From the NCBI GenBank assembly GCA_015179125.1, contig WHVA01000003.1, positions 248,001-312,000 on the forward strand: DNA of 64,000 nucleotides. Direction: 5' to 3'. The stretch is from Gautieria morchelliformis. Taxonomy: Eukaryota > Basidiomycota > Agaricomycetes > Gomphales > Gomphaceae. The notes under the pieces were generated by a model. That model was not told the origin of the DNA and did no database searches. It saw only the letters and a list, made by a program, of their open reading frames with translations. Positions 42,165 to 53,787 of the stretch are shown piece by piece. The first letter of the stretch is position 1. Each line of letters opens with the position of its first letter. The translations under genes and the position numbers were made by a program.

Positions 42165-44785
42165 GGCGTGCGTCGCATCTCAGTTCTTTCTACTCCGCGA
42201 TCACCCTTCCCTTACGCCGCCGTGGGTCTAACCCAGCCTCGCCATTATTCATACGAGGACATACGTTCACACGTGCCGTCGTGTCACGCACACAACGTGG
42301 TCCGCTACTAGATCTCCAAACGCGACTCCTGTCCATCGATCCAGTCGCGTCCATCCCCTGAGCCCCTCTCCCAACTTTTCAAGATTTCCTAGACCCTCCA
42401 ATGCTCCACGACACGTTTCAGCAGCAGTCCCTCAGAAGGCAGCGTCCGTAAAGTCTCCAGAGAATCCTCCAGATCCTGTCAAGCCTCGAGATTGTCCACG
42501 GCTATCCACTCCCGAATCGTCCAGGACCAATCGGCACGTAAGTGGCTCACTCTCCGTTTCGCGCCAGCGTGTCCCTCCATCACCCCGCAATGCCGCTGTC
42601 TTTACAGGCGTCACCAGCGCCGTGCGCCATCAACCAATAAGGCAAATCCGACCACTTCCAAGCCCCATGCGCAGCACATGCCCCAAGCCTCCAACGACTA
42701 CGACAAGTTCGCCCGGTAGCGGTCTCATCAAACATAGTTCCACCTTCCTAATGGTAAACCTAAAAAGTTCTTGCCCGGCAGTGGTGACACGGCTCCAATG
42801 TCTCCAGTCTTGGTCCACTTCCCCGCCGTTCCTTGATCATCTAATGGGGCGCCTCAGCGTAAAGCTTTTCGCCTATTAGTCACCCACCTTCATATGCGCC
42901 AACGAGCAGGATCATGACTACATCCCGCTAACCCCAGACAGCCGTTCCACCAGCATATTTGCTATGTCCACCGAGGAGACGCCCTGGAAGACACACGGCA
43001 AGGAAGACGTGGATCTCGCGATGCTCACAGGAGTCATGGACGGCAGCGAAGTCCACGAGGAGCTGAGTCACCACCGCTCGTTGCGCTCAGGTAAATTTCG
43101 CCTCACAATTTCAAGCTGCAGTCGATCGGCTGACGCGCGCACACACCAACCGATGTCAAAAATCTGCTTGAACAGACCCAGACCACATCGGCCGCACAGC
43201 CCCATGCACTCCAAGCCGAGCTGCGTCTCTTCCGTGCGACGGTTGAGGAGGAGCGCTACTGCGCGCAAGAGCGAGCTCCGTAAGGCTCGCGAGCAGCTCA
43301 GCATTGCGAGGAACCACCCCGGCGACGACAGCGCCCACTGGGACATCGTGCGTGCACTGCGCGAGGATGGCCGATGCCAACACGGGGGCCAGCAGTCGCT
43401 CAACATCGTGCCGCGGGGGTCGGGCGCCTATCGAAGCCCAGGAGCCGCCGGCCTACGCCGCTGTCCGCCTCGTCGCGCATGAGGACACCGGGGGTGTTCG
43501 CGACGCGGTTCGGGACCGGGCCGCTGCGCATCGTCACGGTGATCGAGACGCCGGACGTCGCGGTGGGCGCGGTCGACCCGAGAGGAGGGCCGTCCTGACG
43601 GCGACGCGGTTCAGCTCGCGCGCGGGCGCGGATAGGAGGGTGAATCATGTCTCCTCTCTTTCTCTTGTGTGTGTGATATGGAGTGCCAAGATGACTGGCG
43701 CACATCTAGATATTCATGTCGACGCATGACGACAAGCGGGCAAGGGCCGCGACGCGTGATATTCCGGAGGACGAAGAAGACGGCGTGGCGGCGGCGGCGG
43801 TTGCTGACTAGGAGCCCGACGGGACTTGAACTAGAGGGGCTACCGACTTCTCGACGTCCATCAATGCGATGGCGGGTGCGTGGTCGGCGTTAGCGACACA
43901 CGACAACAGCGGGAGCGGCGGCGGCGGCTTCCCTCGTGTGGACGGTCTCCTGCCAGTGGGCATCCTCGCCGCGAAATTCTTTGGGCACGCCACGCCCAAT
44001 AGAACCCGGTGGCTATGAGCTACGAGGAGCTGGTGGTCGGCTGTGCAGACGGCACGATACAGTGAGTGCTTACATCCATTATAATACGGCGAGGGTTGGG
44101 TGTCGTTCTGAGATTCATTGGCTATATAGGATGTACTTTGTGGGGTCTCAATACTGCGGCGGAGGCCATGACGCGGACCTCCTTGTCGACGCGTCCGCTT
44201 GAATGACGTAAGTTGCTGAGTCATAACTCAAGTCGGACTCGGGGAAATCTAAGTTTTACTGTGTGAAGTCGCTGACTCGTAATTTATGGATTCAAGCCGA
44301 GTCAGGTTGAGCTGCAGCAGCATTATAATGCCGTTAATGCAGCACGTGATTATTGACCAAAAGTTTCTTCATTTGATCAACAGGATCCCGACCATACTTC
44401 CCATCTCTTTTGACAAATTGACACGCAGTGAATTTGTCGAAGGAGAAGGGAAGTATGGATGCCCAACTATGGTCCAACAATCCACGCCAAGCTTTGTCGG
44501 ACCATTTTCGCTCGAGGGCGGCAATGCTGCCCTGTTGGGTTTGCACATAGAGAGGCTCTGTACATGAAAACCCAACTGGGCAGGCTCCATTCTGGACGTA
44601 GAGGGCGGGCGAAGGTTCTGCGGGAACTAGGAGGTGAGTGCCGCTGTTTTCCACTTCTCTGCGATACAGCTCCATGAATACGTGCTTCGTTCAGATGACA
44701 GGTGACGGCAAGGACCCATAATCCAGCGTGCTTGGGCTCAGTTCATAAGAATAAATAAATACCGTGTGTGTGTAGCATTGAGGGC
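41161..44785. repeat. 7.3-kb segmental duplication, copy 2, left part
   Basis: Same orientation as 20091-23727. The copy continues with the inverted block (44786-46193 and 60055-60353) and the right part (60354-62405). The left edge follows GTATGCGTGTA in this copy and a Ty3 gag scrap in copy 1, which fixes the duplication boundary. Confidence 0.9.
42360..44202 (+). pseudogene. F-box/WD40 gene fragment lacking the WD40 region, copy 2
   Basis: Counterpart of 21300-23160 with the same internal loss of the F-box and all WD40 repeats, so the loss predates the duplication. It has the STEETPWKTHGKEDVDLAML block (about 42964), the C-terminal [20 protein letters not shown] block (about 43490-43560) and a short intron of about 70 nt near 43640-43710. 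The last exon ends FVGSQYCGGGHDADLLVDASA at 44202. It has a stop inside the TRDIPEDEED exon region that copy 1 lacks. Confidence 0.7.
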
Positions 44786-46193
44786 GAGGCGTTAAGAGCT
44801 GCGTTTCCTAGAATGGAGACAAATAGACAGTGGCCCACGACCATCCGGGCCCTAAACTCAAGTCAACCACGGCTTACCTGTGTCGCACATCATAATTGGG
44901 TGACGACCTTGCAGATAGCCACCATCTCCATACAATGTACTGAGGTGATATACATTCAAGCGTGACTTTGAATGTAGCGTCAGAACAGTACAGTATGCAG
45001 GGGCAAAATTTAGCTATAAAGATACCTAATAAGCAATACCGACTGTCTTCCTGAAGGGGTGGGGTGCGTTGGGTCACTCTGGCGATGGCGTGAAACTTCT
45101 TCAACATGGACCAGGAAAAGGTTGGGTTGCAACGCATGCAATTCACGGGTGATTGCCTGCCCTGCACCTCCGCATTAAGAGAGACGAGCGAACGAAATAA
45201 GAGTAACCTGGGGTGCGTTTGCGATCTGGGTTTGCGAGCGCGCGGTGATCTGAACTCGAGCTCGGGACGACGCTGCTATGCGCTCTCGCTGAATTCCACG
45301 GTAAGCCAAAGCGTATCATGCCATCGGGTAAACATGCGACAGTCTAGAGAACGACGAATGTCAGAGAACAGAATACCGCTGAAAACGCGAACACGTCACT
45401 TCCCTGCCGCACGTGGCATTTGACCAGTCACCCACGCGCACAATCAGAAGCACGTCAATTGATCGGCTAGGTCATTGATCGGTCCCATTCGCCACATGCA
45501 AATGCTCTCTCACGGCAAGGTGGTACCCGGAATACGGCGCGTATCGGCATTAGAGAGTCTCACATATCCCGCCACCATCATGATATCTCACACCTTAAAC
45601 GTTACTACCTAACCTAGCACGAGAATCCTCATCATCCCCACCAATCACTTCTTTCTACGCCAACATTATCTTTCCTCACTATCCACTGCGCCCATATTTG
45701 ACGATTGACCGTGCTCCAGGGTCTCGGCGTGAGTCAAAAACTCGGCCCAGTCCCGAAAACGCGTCTCGCCATCGACACCCACACGACGCACCACCTTGCT
45801 GTTGTACCCTTTCGGAAGCATTCGCCGTCTTTGCTGCAGGCTTCTGACATGAGCCCTTTGTTGCTTTAAGGGCTACATGCGACCTTGAGGTACTGGCAGA
45901 TGTAGGAGGATGTGGGTTCCGGATGTGATCCAAAGCTGAACAGTCTGAACTCGCGGTGCGGGGCGTCGTCATTTTTGCAAGTGGACAAGTATCATACCTC
46001 CCTTGCAACCTGCGGCACACTAAATTCACAGGATACCAAATCCTCCTACTCTGGCACTCATGGCACAGGCTCACGTCTGTAGCACGCCTGATCCGCGTGG
46101 GATGAGAGATGAGGAGAGAAGCTGACCCCTACACCAGGTCTATGGCTCCAAACACGGGCGCTTTAACCTCACCACCGACCCCTCGCTCCGTCT
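44786..46193. repeat. Inverted 1.6-kb block, copy 2, first piece
   Basis: Reverse-complement match to about 24030-25354 of copy 1. It is interrupted at 46193/46194 by the copia insertion; the last five bases, CGTCT, are the target duplication. The remainder is at 60055-60353. Confidence 0.85.
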
Positions 46194-46395
46194 TGTTAGT
46201 AATCGGGACGATGACACCGCCAAGGCAGAGCCGGCACGCACTTAGCCGGAGGTTCGAGATCGCTCTCGACCCCGGGTTGCTGGTGCACCGGCACCGCATC
46301 GGCACAGCAGCTCGAAGAGATTGGTAATACAATGAACATCATATTTTGTATATAAGGCATAGTATATCAGATTATTATATCTCCTTCGTTCCACA
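46194..46395 (+). repeat. 5' LTR of copia element B
   Basis: A 202-bp LTR with TGTTAG...TTCCACA ends. It is about 20 bp shorter than its own 3' LTR because the small CGATCT...AGATCG hairpin is absent. It is followed directly by the GTTATGG...CCATAAC palindrome at the primer-binding position. Confidence 0.92.
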
Positions 46396-46485
46396 GGTTA
46401 TGGGCCCCGGCCATAACTAAACTATTACACATCTAGCTTACTCCAACTACGCTCTATACTCCAACGACTCAATAACCGATCGACG

Positions 46486-49260
46486 ATGTCGAGTAACAAC
46501 AACACGTACAAGATCGACCCCTTGAACGGGGATAATTACGCGGCGTGGCGCCGGCGGCTCGAGTGGATACTCGATGACTTTGATCTGTGGGACGTGGCTA
46601 TCGGCAGGGAGACGGAACCGAGACCGGCAGATGCCGACAACGTCACTGCGACCGAGCAGCAGGAAATCGACGATTGGAGAAGGAAGGACAAGAAAGCTAG
46701 AAAAGAGATTTGCCTCAGAGTTGCCGATGAACAACTAGTTTACATCAATCAGACGATGTCTGCGTTTGCTGTATGGACTAGTCTACAAGCAATATTCGAA
46801 TCAAAGGGAGCAGTGGGGATTGTAAATCTCCGAAGAGATTTCTTCAGGACGCTTGCCGAGGACGGCGCGAACATGGAGGAGCACGTACGCAAGCTCCGCG
46901 GCATTCAACAGGAACTGAATGCGTGGGGACATTACATCAGTGACACCGAGTTCTCGAACACGTTGCTGACGTCATTACCAGATTCTTGGTCGGCGTTTAT
47001 TACGGCAGTAAACGCCAGTGGAGCCGGGACGACAGCTGATATATTAATAGCTCGAGTCCTCGATGAGGATCAAGCACGGAAAGCTGGATCGGCACGGCAG
47101 ACGGCGCTTAAGGCGCAACAACGTCACAGGCCCAAGAAAGATGACTCAGGAGCAACAAAGGGAAAGTGCCGAAATTGCGGCAAGAAGGGTCATTACGTGA
47201 AGGACTGTTGGGAGAAAGGTGGCGGCAAGGAGGGCCAAGCACCGAAATGGTTCAAATCAGGGAACAAAGAAACAGTCAAACAAGCAGAAGAAAAGGACTT
47301 CGCATTTGTATCTAAGGAGATAGCATACAGTGCTATATCTGCATCCGACTGGCTAGCCGATTCAGCGGCAACAACACATATAGCTCGAAGCCGAAACAAT
47401 TTTGCTAGCTATGCCGAGGAACCATCAGAAATTGAAGGAATTTCACCTGATGCGGTACTACATACACAAGGCCGAGGCACTATATACATGGAATTCAAGA
47501 TCGGCGCCAAGACGAACACGATCGAACTACGTGACGTCAAGCATGCACCGGATGCGCCGAACAACCTTATCAGCGTAGGGCGTTTAACTGATAAGGGCAA
47601 CACGGCCACATTTTCAGGCACCGGTGTCGAATTCAAATCATGCGCCGGAGTTACCTTCGCACAGGGACAGAAGCGCGGGCGGCTGTTCTGTATGAAGGCA
47701 CGGGTCACTCGATCAGTCGAGGCACGGGACTTTGCCGCAGCGGCAAAAGGACGGTCATGGGACAAATGGCACAGGATACTAGGGCACGTCAACATAAACT
47801 CTATAAAATTGTTGAAATCTAACGACCTAGTTACTGGACTCGAGATCGACGAGTCAAAAGAACCAAGTCAGTGTAAAGCATGCATACAAGGCAAACGGCA
47901 TGTGGAACCGTTCCCCAAAAGAGCCGAGGACACTGTAGAACAGGTCGGTGACCTAACAGTATCTGATGTATGGGGGCCTGCCCAGACCGAGGGACCATCA
48001 CGTGAAAAATACTTCTATTCTTTCATGGACATCAAATCTAGGTACACGGTCATTTATTTCGGAAGCGCCAGAGATGAAGCGCTCAAACACTTCGAGACGT
48101 ACAAGGCATTCCTCGAGACCCAAACAGGTCAGAAACTGAAGAGGTTTCGCTCAGATAACGGAGGGGAATATGTCAATAAAAATTTCAAGGAATTTTGTGC
48201 AAAATATGGCATTATCATGGAGACCACAGCTCCATACTCCCCAGCCCAGAATGGAATCGCCGAAAGACTCAACAGGACCTTACTCGAGCACACACGGGCA
48301 ATGATATTTGCCAAGAACCTGCCAAAAATACTCTGGCCCGAGGCCGTGGCTTACGCGTGTTATATCAAAAATCAATCACCCACGCGAGCGCTTGGAGATG
48401 ATGCAACGCTGTTCCAGGCACTATTCGGCAAGAAGCTGAACATAGCACATCTAGAGGAATTTGGGACAAATTGCTGGGTTATGGTGCCGGATCAACGTCG
48501 AGCCAAACTTGATCCAAAGGCAGAAGAACATATATTCGTCGGAGTAGCAGAACATGCAAAAGCCTGGAGGTATTACAATAAAGCCTCAAAGCACGTTCAA
48601 ATCTCAAGAAATATCACATTCGACGAAAATGACAATCGACTCTACCCTATCCCAGATAACGATGATGACGACATGGCACCGCTCGAGGGGGAGCACTCAC
48701 CGCGCGAGCATGTGCCGGACCCGATCACATCTACCCCACAGACGTCATCACCCCAGACAACACCCGTTCCTGATCCACCTGAACAAGCGCCAACTCCACA
48801 GATTCGACGGAGCGCGCGTATCACTCAAAGACCGGATTATCGGAAACTGAATGATTCAGGACGCACCGAGCAGGTTTACATAACGAGAGAAATCGTCACT
48901 GAACCTGAGAATTACAGAGCGGCAGTATCACGTGATGATGCGCCGATCTGGGAGAAAGCGATGGAAATTGAGATGGATCAACACAAGACATTAGGAACAT
49001 GGGAATTAACAGAACTACCACCCAGATGAGTAGCTATCGGTTGCCGATGGGTATACGCCGTCAAAACACAACTGGATGGACAATTCGATAAGGCTAAAGC
49101 AAGGGTTGTGGCTCAAGGATTCACACAGAGGCCAGGGATGGATTACTACGAGATAACCTCACCCGTGGTCAAATTCAATTCACTACGTGTTCTATTAGCG
49201 ATCGCAAACACACTCGATTGGGAAATCGAAATGATGGATGTCAAAGGCGCCTACTGTAAG
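46486..49260 (+). pseudogene. Copia element B gag-protease-integrase-RT start
   Basis: Fossil polyprotein part, most of it one long frame (to 49029). UBN2-like gag is at residues 1-200, the zinc knuckle near 230-242 and aspartic protease (DSAATTHIA) near 293. The pre-integrase HxxLGH...CKAC block is near 390-460. The integrase core, with DVWGP, SDNGGEY and NGIAERLN, lies near 480-650, and the beginning of RT follows. The RT then meets the chromovirus insertion at 49255. The ATG is 91 bp inside the LTR. Confidence 0.88.
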
Positions 49261-49734
49261 GGCAACCCTGGCCAGTCGTGGAGATCACACTACCACACAA
49301 CTGACAAGGGGAAATCCAAAGTATGTATAAATGAACAGAGCATACAAGAGAGGGGGTTCTCACCTGACAAGGGGAAATCCAAAGAGAAAAGTCTAAGGAC
49401 CCCCAATGTCAGCGAGCCCGTATTATACTACGCTGCGCAGCCAGGGACAACACTTGGCACCCGCCATCAGCCCTGCATCCCCCTGGCCCTTGATCGACCC
49501 TGGATGCCGCCTATTATGCGAGTCGCTTGAATTCCGACACTGTTCCGGGGCGGAAGTCGGAAATGGAGTCGGAACTGGCAAGGCGAACGGAACTGGTGGA
49601 AGTTCCCCCAGAAGCGGAATCGTTCCCGAAAGCGGACGCGGAGATGGAATCGGAACCGGAAGCGGAGTCGGAAATGGAGTCGGAACTGGGTGTGGTGTCG
49701 GAACTGGAAATGGAAAACAGGGTGTCCCCTGACA
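49255..49734 (-). repeat. 3' LTR of chromovirus D
   Basis: A 480-bp LTR with TG...CA ends. It contains many CGGAA-type pentamers on the plus strand and a 21-bp direct repeat (CTGACAAGGGGAAATCC core) used twice. Confidence 0.93.
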
Positions 49735-52700
49735 TCACCCCCCTCTAGCGTGCTGCGTCCTCGAAGCACGGGACACAAGGGATTGAAATGCCAGCGAGCG
49801 GATTCGGCGAGGGGCACCTGGATGTGTCCTATAGAACTCCCGGAGTTTGTCAGGAGCGGAAACATCTTGCTCCGGGACCCACGAATTCTCCTCGTACCCA
49901 TACCCTTCCCATTTCACGAGGAATTGGAGTCGTCCTCGTACCAACCGGCTGTCCAGGATCCGTTCCACCACGTAGTGCTCTTCCCCATCTACAATTTCTG
50001 GCGGAGGTGGCGGATGAGCCTTCCGACGTGGAATTGGGTCCTCAAGCATAGGGAGTAACTTCACCACGTTGAAGACGGGGTGGAGGCGGGACATGGACAT
50101 CGGAAGTCGGAGGCGGTATGCATTCCGTCCAACCCTCCGCGTCACTGTGAAGGGCCCAAGGTAGCGGTGGGCAAGCTTCTGCGAAGGGCGTGTGGTGCGG
50201 ATGTCACTTGCATCTAGGTACACCTTGTCTCCAACTTGGTACTCTGGGGCAGGAACCCGGCGTCGGTTGTAGTACCTTGCCATGTCATCCTTGGCCTTCG
50301 CAAGGGCCGGCTTGGCTTCCGAAAGGGTGGAGTCCATGCGGTCTCGGAACTCATTGACCGTCTCGAGTCGGGACTCAGCCTGGCGTGGTTCGAAGCCCAT
50401 CCGTGGGTGTCGTCCGGAGTCAAGCATGAAGGGAGTCTGTTGCGTGGCGGAATGGACATGGTTGTTGTATTGGAATTCTGCCAGCGGAAGCAACTCATCC
50501 CAGTCATCCTGCCTCTCATTGACAAAGAGGCGGAGATATTGCTCTAACTCCTGATTGACCCGTTCCGTCTGTCCGTCACCCTGCGGATGGTACGCTGTGG
50601 TGGTAGCCAGCTTTATGCCGAGCAGGCGGTAGAGCTCCCGAGTCAGCTCCGCGACAAACTGCGGGCCTCGGTCGGAAACGACTTGCTTCGGGAGCCCATG
50701 CAACTTCCAGACATGTGCAAGGAACAGGCGGGCCGCTCCGAGGGCTGTGATCGTCGTGTGCGTCGGAATGAAGTGGGACACCTTGCTCACCGAATCCACG
50801 ACGTTCATGATCGCGTCGTAGCCATGAGACTCTGGGAGTTCAACAATGAAGTCGACACTGATGGTGTCCCAGCGGCATTCGGGAATCGGGAGCGGAACAA
50901 GTTCCCCGACGGGCGGACGTCGTTGCGCTTTGGTTCGGAGACAAAGGTCACACGTCTTCACGTACTGTCCGATGTAGCGGGACATCTGAGGCCACCAGTA
51001 ATTCCGAGCCACTAACTCCAGCGTCTTCCACCTGCCAGCATGCCCAGCGACCCGTGTGTCATGGTGCTGGGACACGATGCGACGGCGGAGGTCCGCCCCA
51101 CCTGGAACATAGACCTTGCCTCTGAAGTGGAGCAGGCCATCACGTTCCGACCATTCCGCTGCCCGTACAGACCGTGAGTGCCCTTTCCGGAGTTCCTCCA
51201 CTGCCTTCACCACCGACCCCTCCTTCTCTCCATTCCGGTACTGCCTCCGGATATCCCGGAGCATTTCCGCTTCCGCCCCAACTGCAGTTACTCCTTCTAG
51301 GGCACGGATTGCAAAGAGACTTGGGCGGAGCAGTGTCATATCCGCGTTGTCTCCACTTCCGCTTCCGTGATCCGCGCGGCGGGATAGGGCATCGGGCTTG
51401 CCCATGGTGCGGCCGGGGCGGTGGTGGAGCATGAAGTCGAACCGGGACAGGTGTAGGGACCACCGTGCTTGTCGTCGGTTCAGCTTCTTAGATGTGCGGA
51501 AATACTCGAGGTTCTTGTGGTCTGTCCAGATCTCAAAAGGGCATAGAGCACCCTCGAGGAAGTGTCGCCACTCCTCCAGCGCTCGGATGATTGCCAGCAT
51601 CTCCTTGTCATGGATCTCATAGTTCCGCTCGACCGGACTAAGGCTCTTAGAGAAGAAGGCAATCGGATGCCACCCCCCACCCTCTTCCGATGACTGCTGT
51701 GACAAGACCGCTCCGGTAGCTGCGTCGGAAGAATCCGCCTCGACTCGATAAGGGCGAGAGTCGTCGGGAAAGATCAGGACCGGAGCGGAAGTGATCAGCT
51801 CCTTGAGTTTGTCAAAGGAAGTCTGTTCCGGCTCTCCCCACCGCCATCCAACCTCCTTCTTGGTGAGGTCGAAGAGGGCACGGGCGTGGCAGGAGAAGTC
51901 CTTGATGAACCGCCGGTAGAAATTGACAAACCCAATTAAGGACTGGACCTCCTTCTTGTTTCGCGGCACGGGCCAATCCGATACACCGGAAACTTTGACT
52001 GGGTCCATTTCCACCTTCCCTTCCGACACAATCACCCCAAGATACTCTATCCGCGTCCGCTCAAATTCGCACTTTTCCGGCTTGAGACACAGGTTGTACT
52101 CCCGGAGCCGTTCCAGCACTCTCCGCACGACTTCCCGATGTTCGGACATTGTTTTCGTGAAAATGAGGATGTCATCGAGGTAGACGCAGACAACCCCTTC
52201 TGCTATCATGTCACGGAAAATGTCATTCATCATCGTCTGGAATGTGGCGGGACTGTTGGTGAGGCCAAAGAACATGACCTGTGGCTCAAAGAGTCCTCGA
52301 TTGGTGCGGAATGCGGCCTTCCACTCGTCTCCCTCTCGGATCCGGACATTGTTGAAGCCCCAACGGACATCCAGCTTAGTGAAGTACCTCGCCCCGCGGA
52401 GTTGTGTGATCAGTTCGGAAATGAGTGGAATGGGGTACCGGTTCTTGATCGTGATCGCATTCAAGGCCCGGTAGTCCTGCACAAGTCTGAGCGAGCCATC
52501 CTTCTTCTTGATGAAGAACACCGGAGATGCCATGGGTGACTTGGAGGGGCGGATCCTCCCTGTACGGAGGTTTTCCGCAAGGAATGCATCGAGCTCTACC
52601 TGCTCCTTGGGTGACAGCGGGTAGACCTTGCAGTTGGTGGGCTTTGACCCAGGCTCCAACTCGATGGCGTGGTCCCACAGCTTCCGTGGAGGCAGAGCAT

Positions 52701-53490
52701 CAAACGACTCCTTGGAAAAGACGTCCTCAAACTCCCGCAGGTACTCCGGAATTTCTGCCTCCACTCTATCATGCCTCTTGGAGGCTTCAGCAAGGCGTTG
52801 CGAAATATTTCCGGTGGCGCGGATGTGTTCCGCTTCCGGCGGAAGGTTCACGTACAGCAAGCGCTCCCCCTCCGCCAGAATGTCTTCCGGGCCAAGTCGG
52901 ATGACGTCGGAATCGGAATCGGAAGTGGGATCCGGTTCAAATTCCGCTTCCGAGTCTTCTTCTGCAAGCAGTGGATGGGGGCCAGAACGACATGTCTGTA
53001 CGAGCCGTTCGGTCTTCCCCTGCTCCTGGCGCTCCTTCCGCACTTCCGACCTGCACATGTGACACTTGGCTGGACATCGACTCATCAGTACCTTCCGAGT
53101 CTGCCAATTGATCTCCGGGTTGTGCTCCTGAAGCCAGGTAAACCCGAGGATGATGTCCTGCTTCCCCAGGCTGGTGACTGCAAAGGAAGTGCGTTCTGAG
53201 TGTCCATCGTAGCGGAGAATTGTGTCTACTATCTCCGTGATGGACCCTGCCTCATTGGGGCTTCCATCCACATTGAACACCGGGATTGCACGTTGCAACT
53301 TCCGCGTGGTCAGTCGGTTCCGTTCCACATAGTCCCGGTCCATAAACTGACCAGTGGCCCCGCAATCGACAAGGGCGGGTCCGGATTTGACTTCCGCTGT
53401 ATCTGTCGTCTGGATCTCCACCTTAATGACTAGTGACTTGGGGCCAGGGGTGGCAGCAACAACATAGCGCTTCGGAAGGCGTCTCTCCAA
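49735..53490 (-). CDS. Chromovirus D pol (protease, RT, RNase H, integrase, chromodomain)
   Basis: A single 1251-codon frame. The aspartic protease DCGATGQFMD lies near residue 42. RT has KKKDGSLRLVQDYRALN and VYLDDILIF near residues 330-450. RNase H follows (EADSSDAATGAVLSQ and YEIHDKEMLAI). The integrase has an H2C2 zinc region and a core with SVDFIVELP, VSDRGPQF and GDGQTERVNQ. The C-terminal chromodomain reads YVVERILDSRLVRGRLQFLVKW. Chromodomains in this clade are thought to steer integration toward marked chromatin. The frame is uninterrupted through all domains. Confidence 0.93.
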   Translation of the reverse strand: MERRLPKRYVVAATPGPKSLVIKVEIQTTDTAEVKSGPALVDCGATGQFMDRDYVERNRLTTRKLQRAIPVFNVDGSPNEAGSITEIVDTILRYDGHSERTSFAVTSLGKQDIILGFTWLQEHNPEINWQTRKVLMSRCPAKCHMCRSEVRKERQEQGKTERLVQTCRSGPHPLLAEEDSEAEFEPDPTSDSDSDVIRLGPEDILAEGERLLYVNLPPEAEHIRATGNISQRLAEASKRHDRVEAEIPEYLREFEDVFSKESFDALPPRKLWDHAIELEPGSKPTNCKVYPLSPKEQVELDAFLAENLRTGRIRPSKSPMASPVFFIKKKDGSLRLVQDYRALNAITIKNRYPIPLISELITQLRGARYFTKLDVRWGFNNVRIREGDEWKAAFRTNRGLFEPQVMFFGLTNSPATFQTMMNDIFRDMIAEGVVCVYLDDILIFTKTMSEHREVVRRVLERLREYNLCLKPEKCEFERTRIEYLGVIVSEGKVEMDPVKVSGVSDWPVPRNKKEVQSLIGFVNFYRRFIKDFSCHARALFDLTKKEVGWRWGEPEQTSFDKLKELITSAPVLIFPDDSRPYRVEADSSDAATGAVLSQQSSEEGGGWHPIAFFSKSLSPVERNYEIHDKEMLAIIRALEEWRHFLEGALCPFEIWTDHKNLEYFRTSKKLNRRQARWSLHLSRFDFMLHHRPGRTMGKPDALSRRADHGSGSGDNADMTLLRPSLFAIRALEGVTAVGAEAEMLRDIRRQYRNGEKEGSVVKAVEELRKGHSRSVRAAEWSERDGLLHFRGKVYVPGGADLRRRIVSQHHDTRVAGHAGRWKTLELVARNYWWPQMSRYIGQYVKTCDLCLRTKAQRRPPVGELVPLPIPECRWDTISVDFIVELPESHGYDAIMNVVDSVSKVSHFIPTHTTITALGAARLFLAHVWKLHGLPKQVVSDRGPQFVAELTRELYRLLGIKLATTTAYHPQGDGQTERVNQELEQYLRLFVNERQDDWDELLPLAEFQYNNHVHSATQQTPFMLDSGRHPRMGFEPRQAESRLETVNEFRDRMDSTLSEAKPALAKAKDDMARYYNRRRVPAPEYQVGDKVYLDASDIRTTRPSQKLAHRYLGPFTVTRRVGRNAYRLRLPMSMSRLHPVFNVVKLLPMLEDPIPRRKAHPPPPPEIVDGEEHYVVERILDSRLVRGRLQFLVKWEGYGYEENSWVPEQDVSAPDKLREFYRTHPGAPRRIRSLAFQSLVSRASRTQHARGG

Positions 53491-53787
53491 GGGCGGATGC
53501 GGGATGGACGGGGTGTCAGATTTGGTTTTTGTGTGACTTTATCCGGTGGGTCTGTACGAAGTGAGGGGAGTGGGGGCTTTTCATTCTCTACTTCAAGACA
53601 GGCAAACCGGTTATGTACAGGCAGCAGGGGCACACATCTCACCCGCTGCGTGTCACAAAATCCGAAGCATCTTCCGCTTCAGGTGGACCATGTTCCGCAT
53701 TTTCGGAAATGTCTTCCGCAGTTGGCACTCTGCTTATGTCCGCAAGTGCGAGGAACTCTGGAAGGATCTCGAGTTTCTCCTCTGTGG

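Noticed and set aside
49406-49738. Gly/Ser-rich proteins in both chromovirus LTRs
   Set aside because: Artefacts of the CGGAA-type repeats within the LTR; they occur identically in both LTRs.
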